Part shown: in pieces, positions 1 through 9,244 of the stretch
How the letters are laid out: each line of letters opens with the position of its first letter
Position numbering within the stretch: the stretch's first letter is position 1
Source: Planctomycetota bacterium
GTDB lineage: Bacteria > Planctomycetota > SZUA-567 > H5-PLA8
Direction: 5' to 3'
Length of the DNA stretch: 64,000 nucleotides
Assembly (NCBI GenBank): GCA_027493525.1
Contig: JAOSKN010000002.1
Location: forward strand, 310,001 to 374,000
Made by a program: the position numbers and the translations under genes
Notes under the pieces: generated by a model
The model's input: only the letters and a program-made list of their open reading frames with translations
Told to the model about the DNA's origin: nothing
The model's database searches: none

Positions 1-121
1 TTCCCCAGCGAGCCACCTTAAGCGGCGTATCAATGGTGAACCCTGTTCCCATGACGGGAATGTGGAATGTGTGCGGCGGCTCATAGGGAACGGCGAGCTC
101 CGGGTCCGGATGGGTTGGCAT
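1..121 (-). CDS. Partial conserved protein, N-terminus only
   Basis: An open frame begins at the ATG at 121 and runs off the left edge, giving about 40 residues. The peptide contains a run reading FHIPVMGTGF followed by TIDTPLKVARWG. This looks like real protein rather than a shadow frame, and I have a vague memory of it from conserved hypothetical proteins of anaerobic bacteria. No function can be assigned from this piece. A GAGGG lies about ten bases upstream of the ATG. The gene belongs to the minus-strand block but is separated from the next gene by a gap. Confidence 0.5.
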   Translation of the reverse strand, partial: MPTHPDPELAVPYEPPHTFHIPVMGTGFTIDTPLKVARWG

Positions 122-464
122 TGGCTGGGTGCCCTCACAGGTGTCTGGAAGCAATTCTGAATACCAGTATGCCTAGCAATATAAAAATATCAAGATGCAT
201 TTATCTCGTGACGGGCTCGATCTGGCGATACTGTGGGCGCCTTTAGAAGAATGCTTGGCGTTTCGACACTTAAAATTCAGAATTTCAGTTCCCCCTGCGC
301 CCAGAAGAAACGGCTCGTTTTCCGTTGTCCGTCGCGCACTTCCTGCACGAACCGCGCTCTCGGGATCCCTAGGAGCGCGTAGTCTCGGTACTAATGCTTG
401 GCGCATTGGGTTAGGTCTCCTGTCGCGCGGTATTAAGAATCGCCAAGCGCCCCCTCAAAAAAAG
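122..464. other. Intergenic gap with candidate promoter/operator
   Basis: I find no convincing gene here; the open frames are short and have no recognisable content. Positions 192-202 read AAGATGCATTT, which equals one half of the NsrR-type operator consensus (AAGATGCATTT-N-AAATGCATCTT). The second half is absent. An AT-rich stretch around 180-200 could hold the promoter of the partial minus-strand gene. An Rrf2-family regulator is encoded at 14817-15338, so a link is possible but unproven. Confidence 0.3.
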
Positions 465-794
465 TCATTGCTCGCGTTGGATTACATCTTCAATCCACCC
501 CAGGAACATCACGCCAAAGGAAAACCCCATGGTACTCATGGCCAAGAAAGCCACATGCTGCATGTCCTCAACGGATAATTCCGCGTCAAGTCCCTTGCGT
601 ACGGCCGAGTGAGATGCGCCCTCCATTCTTGCGGCAAAGGCCAAGCTCAGTTTTACGAGCCTCCGCTCACGCAGGCTTAACGGTCCGGAGCGCTCGCAAG
701 CTTTCCCAAATTCCTCGTAGGCTTTGACCAGCTTGGGATTTCCTAGCTTCAAGGCCTCGTATTTCCGGGGAAGCGGGCGTTTCTTCGTTGCCAT
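465..794 (-). CDS. Carboxymuconolactone decarboxylase-family small protein
   Basis: This is a 109-residue protein beginning MATKKRPLPRKYEALKLGNP. The centre has the CMD/AhpD signature arrangement, with E58 and H62 in the segment EGASHSAVRKGL, followed by a hydrophobic helix ending in GWIEDVIQ. The redox CxxC of AhpD is missing, so this is a small CMD-like protein without an obvious peroxidase site. The start at 794 is preferred over the upstream ATG at 869 because family similarity begins there and GGAG lies upstream. It is the last gene of the minus-strand respiratory locus, behind nirJ. Its role there is unknown; small CMD proteins are often found near redox or radical SAM genes. Confidence 0.7.
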   Translation of the reverse strand: MATKKRPLPRKYEALKLGNPKLVKAYEEFGKACERSGPLSLRERRLVKLSLAFAARMEGASHSAVRKGLDAELSVEDMQHVAFLAMSTMGFSFGVMFLGWIEDVIQREQ

Positions 795-865
795 GGGTGC
801 ATCTCTCCACGCCATTCGAAAACCAATTTCAAGTAGAAGCCAACTTGTTCGTATCGGATTCCCCA

Positions 866-2048
866 TCAAGGGTCAAAGAACGTCTCTTCCGAACGCATGT
901 AACATCCCGGATCCATAGCCAACCAGTCGCCCGTACTGCTTTCGGCCCGCGTCCGAAGATTTCCGTTGCAGACTTCCAGGAAGCGGCACGCCTGACAGCG
1001 AGTCGGAAGATGCCGGCGCCGGTTACGCAAAGCAGCCAAACGCGGATCGCGCGCATGCGTCCAGACCCAACTGAAGGGCCTTTCCCGAACGTGGCCGACC
1101 GTGTAATGCCAGCTGAACTGATCGTAGTGAACCGTTCCGCGCGGTCCAATGGATGCGATATTGCAGCCTGAACGGTTGCCGCCGGTGCCTCGCAGCAGTT
1201 GCCATGCCGCCGCCGCGGAATTCCGGAAGATGCCGCTCGAACCAGAGCAGTAACAGGGCCGCGTCGGCATGATTGGCCACGGTCAACACTTCCATTCGGC
1301 TGCCGGCCTCATGTGCCTCGATGGTGCGCCGCATAAGACGCTCAACCATGGCGCGCGTGCATTCGGACGACAAATCGGAGCGCCTTAGGCTTCTTCCTCG
1401 ACCTGCGTAGGCCAAGTGGTATACGCAGAGCCTCTGAATCCCAAGATCCAGGCACAAGTCGAAGACGGCGTCCAGTTGGTCTAAATTAAGGGCATGAACC
1501 GTATACCGCAGGCCTACTTTTATGCCCCTTTCACGACAGCGCCGGATGGCAGCCAGGGTTTCCTCGTAGGCCCCAGGTTGCCCACGCAACTTGTCGTGAA
1601 TGGGCTTTAGTCCGTCCAGACTGATGCCCACGTACTTTAGTTCCAGATCCGCCAGCTTGTCGGCCATCGCGTCGTCGATCAGTAGCCCGTTGGTCGAGAG
1701 CGTTGCATTAAGGCCAAGGCCTCGGGCATAATCCAACAAGTCCAGGGCATCGTGCCGCACGAGCGGTTCCCCGCCGCTGAAGAGCACCGCGGGAACGCCG
1801 AAGTCCCGCAGGTCCTCCAATAGGGCTCGGCCTTCCGCATGGGTCAGTTCGCTGGACGCCGGCTTGCTGCTGGCCGCCGCATAGCAGTGTACGCAGCGAA
1901 GGTTGCAGGCCCTGGTTAAGGCCCATACGACGACCGGCTTGGGAGCCGCGTCATTAGCGGCGCCATGAGATCCCTGGCGCGCATGGCCATACCTCAGTGG
2001 ATCGCTTTCGGTGCGCAACCCGCATAGCAGGCGGCTCAGGCTGAGCAT
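866..2048 (-). CDS. nirJ: NirJ-like radical SAM/SPASM protein, broken by a frameshift
   Basis: The first frame (stop at 1023) gives a radical SAM domain with C48, C52 and C55 in the motif CNLRCVHC, then SGGEPL and a TIM-barrel core. Homology leaves that frame at about 1195-1215 and continues in the next frame, which ends at 866. That second frame supplies the NirJ/AhbC hallmark NGG-like segment (GTGGNRSGCNIASI), a DQF motif and a SPASM domain with cysteines in CQACRFLEVCNGN and a final PGCYM. One extra base in a GCGGCGGCGGC stretch explains the break. NirJ acts in haem d1 synthesis and AhbC in alternative haem synthesis. No other d1 genes lie here. The start at 2048 has GAAGGAG upstream and overlaps the previous gene by 13 bases. 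It is either an assembly error or a recent mutation. Confidence 0.75.
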
Positions 2049-3139
2049 GATGCCGAGACTCCTTCTCGCGAATGAGGTTGGTAGATGCAATCAGGCTCTT
2101 GAGCCAGGTAATCGCCGGTAACGGCGTAGGCGCGAGCGCGGCTTCCGCCGCACAGCGAGCCGAATTCACAGACGGCGCACTTGCCCTTCAAACGGCCGGG
2201 ATCGCGCAAAGCCGTGAAGACAGGGTGCGTGCGGTAAACATCGAGCAAGCTATCCTTGGGGATCCGCCCGCATTCCACGGGAAGGAATCCGCTAGGATAA
2301 ATGCACCCTGTATGACCGACGAACGCGATCCCTTTGCCGTCGTTCAGTCCAAGCGAGGCTGCCGGGCGGGAGGCGGTTGGCCCAAGTCCGTGGGCATGGA
2401 CCAGCGTCTGCCTCCGTTGCGCCGTAAAACGACGGTAGTGCGGGGCTTCGGTGGTCTTGACGACGAAGCCCTTGGTCATGGCATGACTCCAAAGCCGCTC
2501 GAACACCGCTTCGTATTCCTCGGCGGAGACCCGTTGCTCCTTCGCGCCGCGGCCGGTCGGCACGAGGAAGAATACAGACCAGAGTTCGATCCGGCGGGTG
2601 GCCAGCAGCTCCGCAAGTGCGTCCACTTCTCCCTCGTTGCGACGCGTGAGCGTGGTATTGACCTGAACCGGCAACCCAACTTCATTCGCGATCTTCAACA
2701 GCTCGAGGGATTTGGCGAAACTGCCCGCGACGCCTCGGATGCCGTCGTGCGTGGCTGGCTTTGCGCCGTCGAGGCTTACCGCAATTCGGCGGGCGCCCTC
2801 GTCCCTTAGACGCACCAGCGCCCAGCGGTCCACCAAAGGCGTAGCGGACGGCGTCACCGAGACATGCAGGCCGGCTTGCGTGGCGTGGTGGACCAGTTCA
2901 TAAAGGTCCGGCCGTTTGAATGGGTCGCCGCCAGTCAAGACGAGCAAGGGTCGGAAGGGGAACCTGGCGAGTTCTTCCACGAACTGCCTGGATTGGCTGA
3001 CGGTGAGTTCTTCCGGATGCCGCATGGGCTGGGCATTTGCGCGACAGTGCACGCAAGCAAGGTCGCACATCCGAGTCAATTCATAGAAGACGAGATACGG
3101 GCATTTCCCCAGATCCTGGTTGGTATATTTCCGCCACAT
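2036..3139 (-). CDS. Radical SAM/SPASM protein (TIGR04053-like, AhbD/NirJ relative)
   Basis: This 367-residue protein has the radical SAM cluster cysteines C25, C29 and C32 (CDLACVHC), a TGGDP motif, an SLDG motif, and a C-terminal SPASM region with cysteines in GHTGC, GKCAVC, GSLCGG and EPDC. The segment LTGGDPFKRPDL followed by TPSATPL is typical of the TIGR04053 family, which is related to haem synthase AhbD and NirJ. AAAGGAAAC stands upstream of the ATG. It lies between moaA and nirJ in one transcript direction and overlaps nirJ. I infer a role in cofactor or haem maturation for the respiratory enzymes encoded upstream; the true substrate is unknown. Confidence 0.75.
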   Translation of the reverse strand: MWRKYTNQDLGKCPYLVFYELTRMCDLACVHCRANAQPMRHPEELTVSQSRQFVEELARFPFRPLLVLTGGDPFKRPDLYELVHHATQAGLHVSVTPSATPLVDRWALVRLRDEGARRIAVSLDGAKPATHDGIRGVAGSFAKSLELLKIANEVGLPVQVNTTLTRRNEGEVDALAELLATRRIELWSVFFLVPTGRGAKEQRVSAEEYEAVFERLWSHAMTKGFVVKTTEAPHYRRFTAQRRQTLVHAHGLGPTASRPAASLGLNDGKGIAFVGHTGCIYPSGFLPVECGRIPKDSLLDVYRTHPVFTALRDPGRLKGKCAVCEFGSLCGGSRARAYAVTGDYLAQEPDCIYQPHSREGVSASCSA

Positions 3140-3188
3140 GAGCCGTTTCCTTTCACGCGACGCGTGAGCCGTTTACGGCTCTAGCTTT

Positions 3189-4259
3189 TCAGCCGCCGAT
3201 GCGGCTCATCGAACCCCGATAAGCTCCGGTCAAACTGCCATGGACCTCGGGTTTTAGCATGGCTACCCTGCGAAGGGCGGCCATGATCTCGGGGCGCGAT
3301 CCGCCGCTGCGAAGGATCGCCTTTACGTCCACGCTTCCACCCTCCAACAGGCAACTCCGAATTTCTCCATCCGCCGTCAATCGAAGACGATTACAGCGTT
3401 GGCAAAAAGGCGCGCTCATGGCGCCGATGAAGCCCAAGCTGCCTGCCGCGCTGGCGATACGAAAACGCGTGGCGGGGCCATCCCGCTCGCCCCATGAGGG
3501 AAGCGCCTCCAACGGCCCCCAGCGCGCCTTTATTCGTGCGCGCGTTACCTCGTTCGCGACGAAGTTGAAGGCCCCGCTGCTTCGAGCGCAACCTTTGGCT
3601 TCCTCCAGGGGCATGTACTCTATGAAGCGGACCTCCACGGGGCGCTCGAGACTCAACGCCGCCAGCTCGGGTACTTCCTCGTCGTTGAGCCCACCCATGA
3701 CCACGGTGTTGACTTTCAAGGGAGTCAAGCCGGCTTGGGCGGCCGCATCCAAACCACGCAAAACGTCCTCAAGTCGGCCCAACCGGGTGATCCGCCGGAA
3801 TTTCCGCGGGTCCAACGTATCGAGCGAGACATTGACTCGACTCATGCCGGCCTGGGCGAGCGGGTGTGCGAATTGCTCCAGGTACACGCCGTTCGTGGTA
3901 AGAGTCAATTCCTCGATGCCGGGGACGGTTGCCAGGCGTTCCACTAGCCGGGGAAGGTTCTTGCGTATAAGCGGCTCGCCCCCTGTCAGGCGAATTTTAG
4001 AAATGCCGCAGGCCGCGGCGGCCTCGACGACCGTCTCAAGTTCCTCAAAGGACAGGATGGCCTCACGCGGCAGCCAGGAGATCCCTTCGGGTGGCATGCA
4101 ATAGATGCAGCGCAGGTTGCACAGGTCGGTAATGGCAATGCGCAGGTAGGTAACCGTTCGGCCAAAGCCATCGATGATTTGCTCCTGTCCCGGCAGGTAG
4201 CCGCGGGAAACGAGGCTGGCCAAAGCCGGCCGGCAAGTTGCTTCGGATGGCGCTCGCAT
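3189..4259 (-). CDS. moaA: GTP 3',8-cyclase MoaA
   Basis: MoaA performs the first step of molybdenum cofactor synthesis, a radical rearrangement of GTP. This copy of about 356 residues has the N-terminal cluster cysteines C47, C51 and C54 in CNLRCIYC, the LTGGEPL motif, and the second-cluster cysteines in FCQRCNRLRL followed by RSCL. It ends in MSRIGG, the terminal Gly-Gly pair conserved in MoaA. The start at 4259 is favoured over 4289 because GGAG precedes it and the upstream ATG sits against the end of the previous gene. Its place inside the molybdoenzyme locus suggests it supplies cofactor to the catalytic subunit at 9611-13105. Confidence 0.93.
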   Translation of the reverse strand: MRAPSEATCRPALASLVSRGYLPGQEQIIDGFGRTVTYLRIAITDLCNLRCIYCMPPEGISWLPREAILSFEELETVVEAAAACGISKIRLTGGEPLIRKNLPRLVERLATVPGIEELTLTTNGVYLEQFAHPLAQAGMSRVNVSLDTLDPRKFRRITRLGRLEDVLRGLDAAAQAGLTPLKVNTVVMGGLNDEEVPELAALSLERPVEVRFIEYMPLEEAKGCARSSGAFNFVANEVTRARIKARWGPLEALPSWGERDGPATRFRIASAAGSLGFIGAMSAPFCQRCNRLRLTADGEIRSCLLEGGSVDVKAILRSGGSRPEIMAALRRVAMLKPEVHGSLTGAYRGSMSRIGG

Positions 4260-4281
4260 GAAGGATACTCCGCGGCCAGGG

Positions 4282-6174
4282 TTAAGCATGTCCGCACGCC
4301 GAGGGTCGCGATGCCTTCTCGGGGCTTGCGCCGTCCGTGGCCACAGGCGTGTCTGGAAAGGCTGCCAAGTTCAGATCGCGTAACAGCACGTTCAGGTCTA
4401 CCTTGCGGATTTCACAGGCTTGGGCGATCGAGATGTTGCGAGCCAGCGTATTACGCAGGTAGGGGTTGGTGAGCAATCCGAAGCCGTGGGAAGCGAAGAC
4501 GTCCAGGGTCTTCGGGAAGAGCGAGACAACACTGCCGACCTTCGCCTCCGCATCGATGCGCAAGGCCGGCGTGACCGCGCCGCTTACCTCCGCTTCATGC
4601 TCCTGACCTGCGCCGTTCATGACGCGCCAGAGATGAACGCCCCACAGCGCGATGCCCGCGACCTCCAGGACGCCCGAGATCCCGGCGACGGGGAAAGCGA
4701 AGGCCGAAAGAGCGCCCACGTCGGTCAGTACCTGAAAGAGCACGCGCATCAAGCAGCCCGTGTTGACAAGGAGAAACGTCGGCCAGAGGCTGGTAAGGCG
4801 CGCTGGCGAGACGCCAGCCAGGGTTGGCACCACTTTGGAAGCCACTCCCAGGATCATCAGGGTGATGAAACCCACGGTGATCGCGTGGCGCATTGCGCCG
4901 TAGTAAGCGTGTGAGAAGGTGCTGTCGTGTGCGCCGCGGAACCAGCGCAGGTAAAGAGGCATTGCCACCAGCATGGTTAGAGACAGCAGCAACCAACCAA
5001 AGGCGGTGCGGAGGAATTTTACGCTCCGGTCGGGTTCCACCCGAGACGTGAAGACCTTCATGTTCAAGACAAGCGTCGCAACTAGGCCGGCGAAAGCTAA
5101 CATGGAAAGGTAGAGACCGACGCCTGACCAGATTCTCGCGTCGCCCCGTGAGCGGAGGCTGAAGAAAACGACCTCGGCCAGCACGGCCAGCCCCAACGGC
5201 AGGCAGATCCAACGGACAAGCTTGAGGTTTGGCTGGGCAAAGCCGTAGATGGCCGGGAGATAGCGCATGGACACGCCCAGGATCATGAACGTGGCAAAAC
5301 CATGGATTTGCAGGTCTCGGAGCGGGGCTTGGTAGGCGGCGACGCGCGCCACGAGCACTTCTGACGTGGGCGCCGTGGTGGTGGCCCAGAGCAGCGCGGC
5401 GTCCCAAACGGTCTGCAAGACGAAGAAGATCAGCGCGGCCAAGATGTAGGTGTCGTACGCTTCCAAGGGTTTGGGGCTGCGGCGAAACGTGGCCAGCAGC
5501 AGATGGATGAAGAGCACAATGGCAGTGAATTCGAGCGCGCAAGCCACAAACGCCCCCGAGAAGAAGAGCGCGTTCGACGCGTGCAACGTCTCGCAGACGA
5601 CACGGAGCGCGATACCCGTGCTCATCAGCCAGAAACTTGCGACGGCCAAGCGCGGGCGCTGCAGTTCCGTGTGCTTGAATCGTGGAAAGGCCTGGTATGC
5701 GAATCCCATCACGAACAGGCCGACCCAGCCGAAGATCATCGCGTGACCGTGCGCATTGACGGCAAAGATCGAGTTGGCGGCGAAATCCTGGGCGTATCCT
5801 ATTCTCAGCAGCAACAAAGCGCCCCAGACCGCGCCGGCACTGAGCACGACCGCAATGCCACCTTTGAAAAACAAGCGATAGATGGTGTCTCCGGGGCCGG
5901 GCCGGTAGGCAGGCGGGCCGGCCTGCGTCTGTCGCCGAGCCGCATGCATTTCGTTTAGCAGTGCATGTAAGTCCACACCGTGCGCGCGGGCAAAAAAAGA
6001 CAGCGTCTCCACAGGCCCTAGGGGCCCGCCGCAACCCTTGAGTCCATACTTGTCCAACACCAGCCGAAGGTGCGGCCAAGCACGCAGCAGATCGGGAATC
6101 GTCTGCTCCGGCGAGATCGGCTGGTCAGCCGATTCCTGGCCGGCGATCGTGGCGTTGAGCAAGATCTCCGCCAT
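4282..6174 (-). CDS. NnrS-like haem/copper membrane protein with DUF1858 domain at each end
   Basis: The 630-residue protein starts MAEILLNATIAG with GAGAGGG upstream. Residues around 20-75 form a DUF1858-like domain (LDKYGLKGCGG). About twelve hydrophobic helices follow, with the histidine-rich NnrS pattern (NAHGHAMIFGW, QIHGFATFMILG, RHAITVGFITLMILG). A second DUF1858-like domain is at the C-terminus (VFASHGFGLLTNP). NnrS proteins protect against nitric oxide and related nitrosative stress, and DUF1858 domains are common in nitrogen-oxide metabolism. The double flanking is unusual. The gene lies 22 bases before moaA and belongs to the same transcript. I infer a protective or haem-handling role during nitrite or nitrate turnover. 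Confidence 0.85.
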   Translation of the reverse strand: MAEILLNATIAGQESADQPISPEQTIPDLLRAWPHLRLVLDKYGLKGCGGPLGPVETLSFFARAHGVDLHALLNEMHAARRQTQAGPPAYRPGPGDTIYRLFFKGGIAVVLSAGAVWGALLLLRIGYAQDFAANSIFAVNAHGHAMIFGWVGLFVMGFAYQAFPRFKHTELQRPRLAVASFWLMSTGIALRVVCETLHASNALFFSGAFVACALEFTAIVLFIHLLLATFRRSPKPLEAYDTYILAALIFFVLQTVWDAALLWATTTAPTSEVLVARVAAYQAPLRDLQIHGFATFMILGVSMRYLPAIYGFAQPNLKLVRWICLPLGLAVLAEVVFFSLRSRGDARIWSGVGLYLSMLAFAGLVATLVLNMKVFTSRVEPDRSVKFLRTAFGWLLLSLTMLVAMPLYLRWFRGAHDSTFSHAYYGAMRHAITVGFITLMILGVASKVVPTLAGVSPARLTSLWPTFLLVNTGCLMRVLFQVLTDVGALSAFAFPVAGISGVLEVAGIALWGVHLWRVMNGAGQEHEAEVSGAVTPALRIDAEAKVGSVVSLFPKTLDVFASHGFGLLTNPYLRNTLARNISIAQACEIRKVDLNVLLRDLNLAAFPDTPVATDGASPEKASRPSACGHA

Positions 6175-6228
6175 GGTAGTCGCCCTCTCAATCGCCTCGC
6201 GCCGTCCGCCATCCGCCATCCAGCCGCC

Positions 6229-7143
6229 TTAACGCGCAACGACCGTGAGCATTTCCTCGCACTGTTCACACAAGCCCTGTTCGGGAGACCATTGCGGCAG
6301 GCGCGTGCGAAGGTATTCCTGCGCCCCGTGAGACAGACGCTCCGGGTTTGGCGCCCATACTGTGCTTGGGAAGCCGCAGACGGGACATGGACGACTGTTG
6401 GAAAACCCCGCCCCATCGCCCAATCCTAGGTTCCGTAACCACGCGCCGGGTTCATGTGCGAAATGAAAAAGGTCACCCTGCGTGCGCCGCTGCAGGTCGT
6501 TGCCGTCGAAGATCCGCGCGAAGGTCTCGGACCACGCGCTGCTGCGCCCGAACAGCTTCTCGAACCGTTGTCTCAGTCGGAAGTGCGAGGGTTCGGTTGC
6601 ATGCCCGCGCACGGCAAGGCGCGCTTCGATGCGCAGGTCCCACAGCAGGGCGAAACGATCGCGAATGAGGTTTTCTTGGGCACTGGTCTGGCCCGCTAAC
6701 TCATACTGGGGATCGTACTGGAAGCCGGGATCGAGCATGTCGGCCAGATGTTCAAGTTCGGGGCGCATGCGCCGGACCAGCTTGTCCGGCGCGACAAGCG
6801 TTTCCGGACACAACTTCAATAAGGCCGTCACGCCCTGAGCGCCGTCATAGAGATCGGCCCCTTCCTCCTTGTGCAAGCCGACGGCCTGCACGTTAAGGCG
6901 GCCAAGGCGTCGCAGGACCGGAATCTCGTTCAGGAGCGCGGCTAGAGGGTGCTCCAGCTTGAGTTCCCCGAAGGCGTGGACGTGAAGTTCCTGGAAGGAG
7001 CGCTCGCGCTTTTCCATGTCCTCAAGCGCATAGAGTCGCTCGCGCGAGGCATGGTAGCGCCGGGCTTCGCACTGGCGATGGGGCTCGCGCAACGCAAGGA
7101 AGACGGCCTCTTCCATCAGCCGCGGGTCAAAGCAGACATCCAT
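6229..7143 (-). CDS. Uncharacterised protein with C-terminal zinc-ribbon-like cysteines
   Basis: I do not recognise this 304-residue protein with certainty. It has no signal peptide and no membrane segment. Most of it is charged and helical. At the C-terminus two CxxC pairs, C253/C256 (CPVCGF) and C292/C295 (CEQCEEM), would form a zinc ribbon. The position directly behind the TorD-like chaperone suggests an accessory role in maturing the molybdoenzyme, loosely like FdhE, but the N-terminal part does not clearly match FdhE. An ATG at 7143 is preceded by a GGGGG run. It is 19 bases from the chaperone gene and so is probably cotranscribed. Confidence 0.65.
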   Translation of the reverse strand: MDVCFDPRLMEEAVFLALREPHRQCEARRYHASRERLYALEDMEKRERSFQELHVHAFGELKLEHPLAALLNEIPVLRRLGRLNVQAVGLHKEEGADLYDGAQGVTALLKLCPETLVAPDKLVRRMRPELEHLADMLDPGFQYDPQYELAGQTSAQENLIRDRFALLWDLRIEARLAVRGHATEPSHFRLRQRFEKLFGRSSAWSETFARIFDGNDLQRRTQGDLFHFAHEPGAWLRNLGLGDGAGFSNSRPCPVCGFPSTVWAPNPERLSHGAQEYLRTRLPQWSPEQGLCEQCEEMLTVVAR

Positions 7144-7162
7144 GTTCGGCGCCCCCGCTCAT

Positions 7163-7933
7163 TCAAGCTTCGCCATCCGCGCAGCCGGGAGGACCCGCCG
7201 CCGCGCCGCAGGACATCTGCGCAATCATCGTTTCGGCTTCGGGAACCTTGCGTAAGGGCAAGAAGGTCGCGCCGGGCTGTACGGTCAGCCGTGCGCATTC
7301 GTCGCGCAGGAAGGCTTCCAGCAACCGGCCGGCGGCCGCGTACACCGCGCTTGTCGCAGGCGTCGTGGCGAGACGCCGCGCATAGGCAAGTCCCCAGCAG
7401 GCGAGATGGTCGCGCAGGAACTTACGCTGTGCGTCGCGCACGATGGCCAGGTGTTCGAGGTCCTGGCGCGCTGCGGAAGCGGCTTCGATCTGCTTGGCGC
7501 AGAGGAAGGCCATGAACTCGAGCTCGGCCGTGATGTGGTCGCCGCGCTCGTGGGCTTCCGGGTCCACGCTCATGCCGAAGGCTTCGTAGAACCCGCACAG
7601 GTCGGCCAATTCCGAGGACATGCGCGCGATCTCGCGCTCACCGTATTCCTCCTCGTAGGGCGGTACGCTGCCGCGCAGGGTATGCCCGAACAGTTCGCCG
7701 TGGGCGGTTCGCAGGTCCGACAACGCCGCAGCGCCCAAGTCTTGCTGATAGTCCTTGAACGCCGCGCCCAAGCCGTCGCCGAGCTTTGCCGCTGCTTCGC
7801 GCCCATGCTTCAAGCGCAGGGGATTGCGCAACATGGGCCAGGTATCCGCACTTGGCTCGCTCAGGGCCAACGCCAGCAAACCGTACAGCCGGCAACGCGC
7901 GCGCGCCCGGTCCAGCGAATCGAAGGATTCCAC
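7163..7933 (-). CDS. TorD/NarJ-family chaperone for the molybdoenzyme
   Basis: This is a 256-residue all-helical protein. The conserved TorD-family block PPYEEEYGE lies near residues 90-98, followed by the helix with DHITAELEFMAFL and a C-terminal HLACWGLAYARRL block. Such chaperones bind the signal peptide of the catalytic subunit and hold it until the cofactor is inserted. The start codon is GTG at 7933 with GGAGGTGAA just upstream. It follows the Fe-S subunit gene by 20 bases, as narJ follows narH. The last 15 residues contain two cysteines and look disordered. Confidence 0.88.
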   Translation of the reverse strand: MESFDSLDRARARCRLYGLLALALSEPSADTWPMLRNPLRLKHGREAAAKLGDGLGAAFKDYQQDLGAAALSDLRTAHGELFGHTLRGSVPPYEEEYGEREIARMSSELADLCGFYEAFGMSVDPEAHERGDHITAELEFMAFLCAKQIEAASAARQDLEHLAIVRDAQRKFLRDHLACWGLAYARRLATTPATSAVYAAAGRLLEAFLRDECARLTVQPGATFLPLRKVPEAETMIAQMSCGAAAGPPGCADGEA

Positions 7934-7953
7934 GGTTCACCTCCTTCAGGCGC

Positions 7954-9225
7954 TCAGATCGAATTGGCGTACTGTTCGGGCCGCACCACGACCGGCTCCT
8001 CGACCTTAGTGCGGAACAGTTCCTGGCCTTCCTTGCCGTACGCGATGACCGTATCGTCGTAGAGTTCAAATTGTTTGCCGTTTACTTCGCGCTCGTAGAC
8101 CTTGGGGCCCTTTTCGAGCTTGTACTTGAAGATGATCTTGTTGCTGCGGCGGAAGAGCTGCAGCACGCCAAGAAGTTCCCGGTCCGGCGTTCGGTACTTC
8201 GAGATCGCCTCATCCACGCCAGGTCCGAACATCTGGCGCAGGTACGGGCGGGGGGCCCAGCGCGGCGGAATGTAGAAACCGTTGGGCTGCGTGCCGAACT
8301 GCGGATAGAGCGGCAGGGCGACCTTGGCCACCTTCACCATATAGTAGAGGGGGTTGGAGGGATCGTGTTTCCAACTCCCGTCCGCGTTCAATTCGACCAG
8401 ACCTTGCAGGCGGATTTGTCCGATGCAGGCGCTCATGCAGCGCGTCTCCAGCGGGACGCCCTCGGCTTGCGGGTCCGTGCCCTCGATCCGCGGATAGCAG
8501 GCGATGCACTTCTCGCTCACGCGCGTGGTGGCGCGGTACATGGACTTCTTGTAGGGACAGGCCTCGACGCACTTGCGGTAGCCGCGACATTCCTCCTGGT
8601 CGATGAGCACGATGCCGTCCTCAGGACGCTTGTAGATGGCCTTGCGGGGGCAGGCGGCCAGGCAGCCCGGGTAAGAGCAGTGGTTGCACAAACGGGCCAG
8701 ATAGAAGAACCAAGTCTTGTGCTCGGGGAGCTGGGCGCCTTCCTGGTCGAACTGCCCCGGAGCGGGTTGTCCGGACTGGGGCGGGGTGTCTTCGTAAATG
8801 TTCGGATGCCGCCACTCGTCGTCGGTTGGCAAATGCCCCAGCACCTGCCCGGGCTCGTTGGAAATCTTGGCCGCCTCGAAGATGGTCTGGCCGCCGTAGG
8901 TTCCGTACGGCCGCGTTGAATTCGCGCCGGGCTCCGGTTCGCCTTCCCAGCCTGGATTCTGCGGGTCGGCCTCGGCGAGCTTCTGGAGGAGTTTCACGTC
9001 CCACCATTGGGGATAACCGCCGTACGGCTTGGACTCCACGTTGGTCCACCACATGTACTCCTGGCCCTTGGAAAAGGTCCAGGTGCTCTTACAGGCCATC
9101 GTGCAGGTTTGACAACCGAGGCAGCGGTTGATGTTGATCACGAAGGCGAACTGCCGGCTTGGAGCAGCCTGCTCGAACGGATAGTCCATTTCACGGCCAA
9201 GCTGCCAGTTCTGGACCTTGGGCAT
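7954..9225 (-). CDS. nxrB: Nitrite/nitrate oxidoreductase-type Fe-S subunit (NxrB/NarH-like)
   Basis: This electron-transfer subunit has 423 residues. Cluster one uses C35, C38, C41 and C45 (CLGCQTCTMAC). Further groups appear in CNHCSYPGCLAACP, CRGYRKCVEACPYKK and EKCIACYP with a later CMSAC. In CRGYRKC a tyrosine stands where a fourth cysteine would be, matching the Trp/Tyr substitution that gives a 3Fe-4S cluster in type II DMSO-reductase-family beta subunits (NarH, DdhB, EbdB, PcrB, NxrB). The start at 9225 has AAGGAGA upstream. It has no signal of its own, as expected for a subunit exported together with the TAT-bearing alpha subunit. Confidence 0.92.
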   Translation of the reverse strand: MPKVQNWQLGREMDYPFEQAAPSRQFAFVININRCLGCQTCTMACKSTWTFSKGQEYMWWTNVESKPYGGYPQWWDVKLLQKLAEADPQNPGWEGEPEPGANSTRPYGTYGGQTIFEAAKISNEPGQVLGHLPTDDEWRHPNIYEDTPPQSGQPAPGQFDQEGAQLPEHKTWFFYLARLCNHCSYPGCLAACPRKAIYKRPEDGIVLIDQEECRGYRKCVEACPYKKSMYRATTRVSEKCIACYPRIEGTDPQAEGVPLETRCMSACIGQIRLQGLVELNADGSWKHDPSNPLYYMVKVAKVALPLYPQFGTQPNGFYIPPRWAPRPYLRQMFGPGVDEAISKYRTPDRELLGVLQLFRRSNKIIFKYKLEKGPKVYEREVNGKQFELYDDTVIAYGKEGQELFRTKVEEPVVVRPEQYANSI

Positions 9226-9244
9226 GACGATTCTCCTTGTGGCG

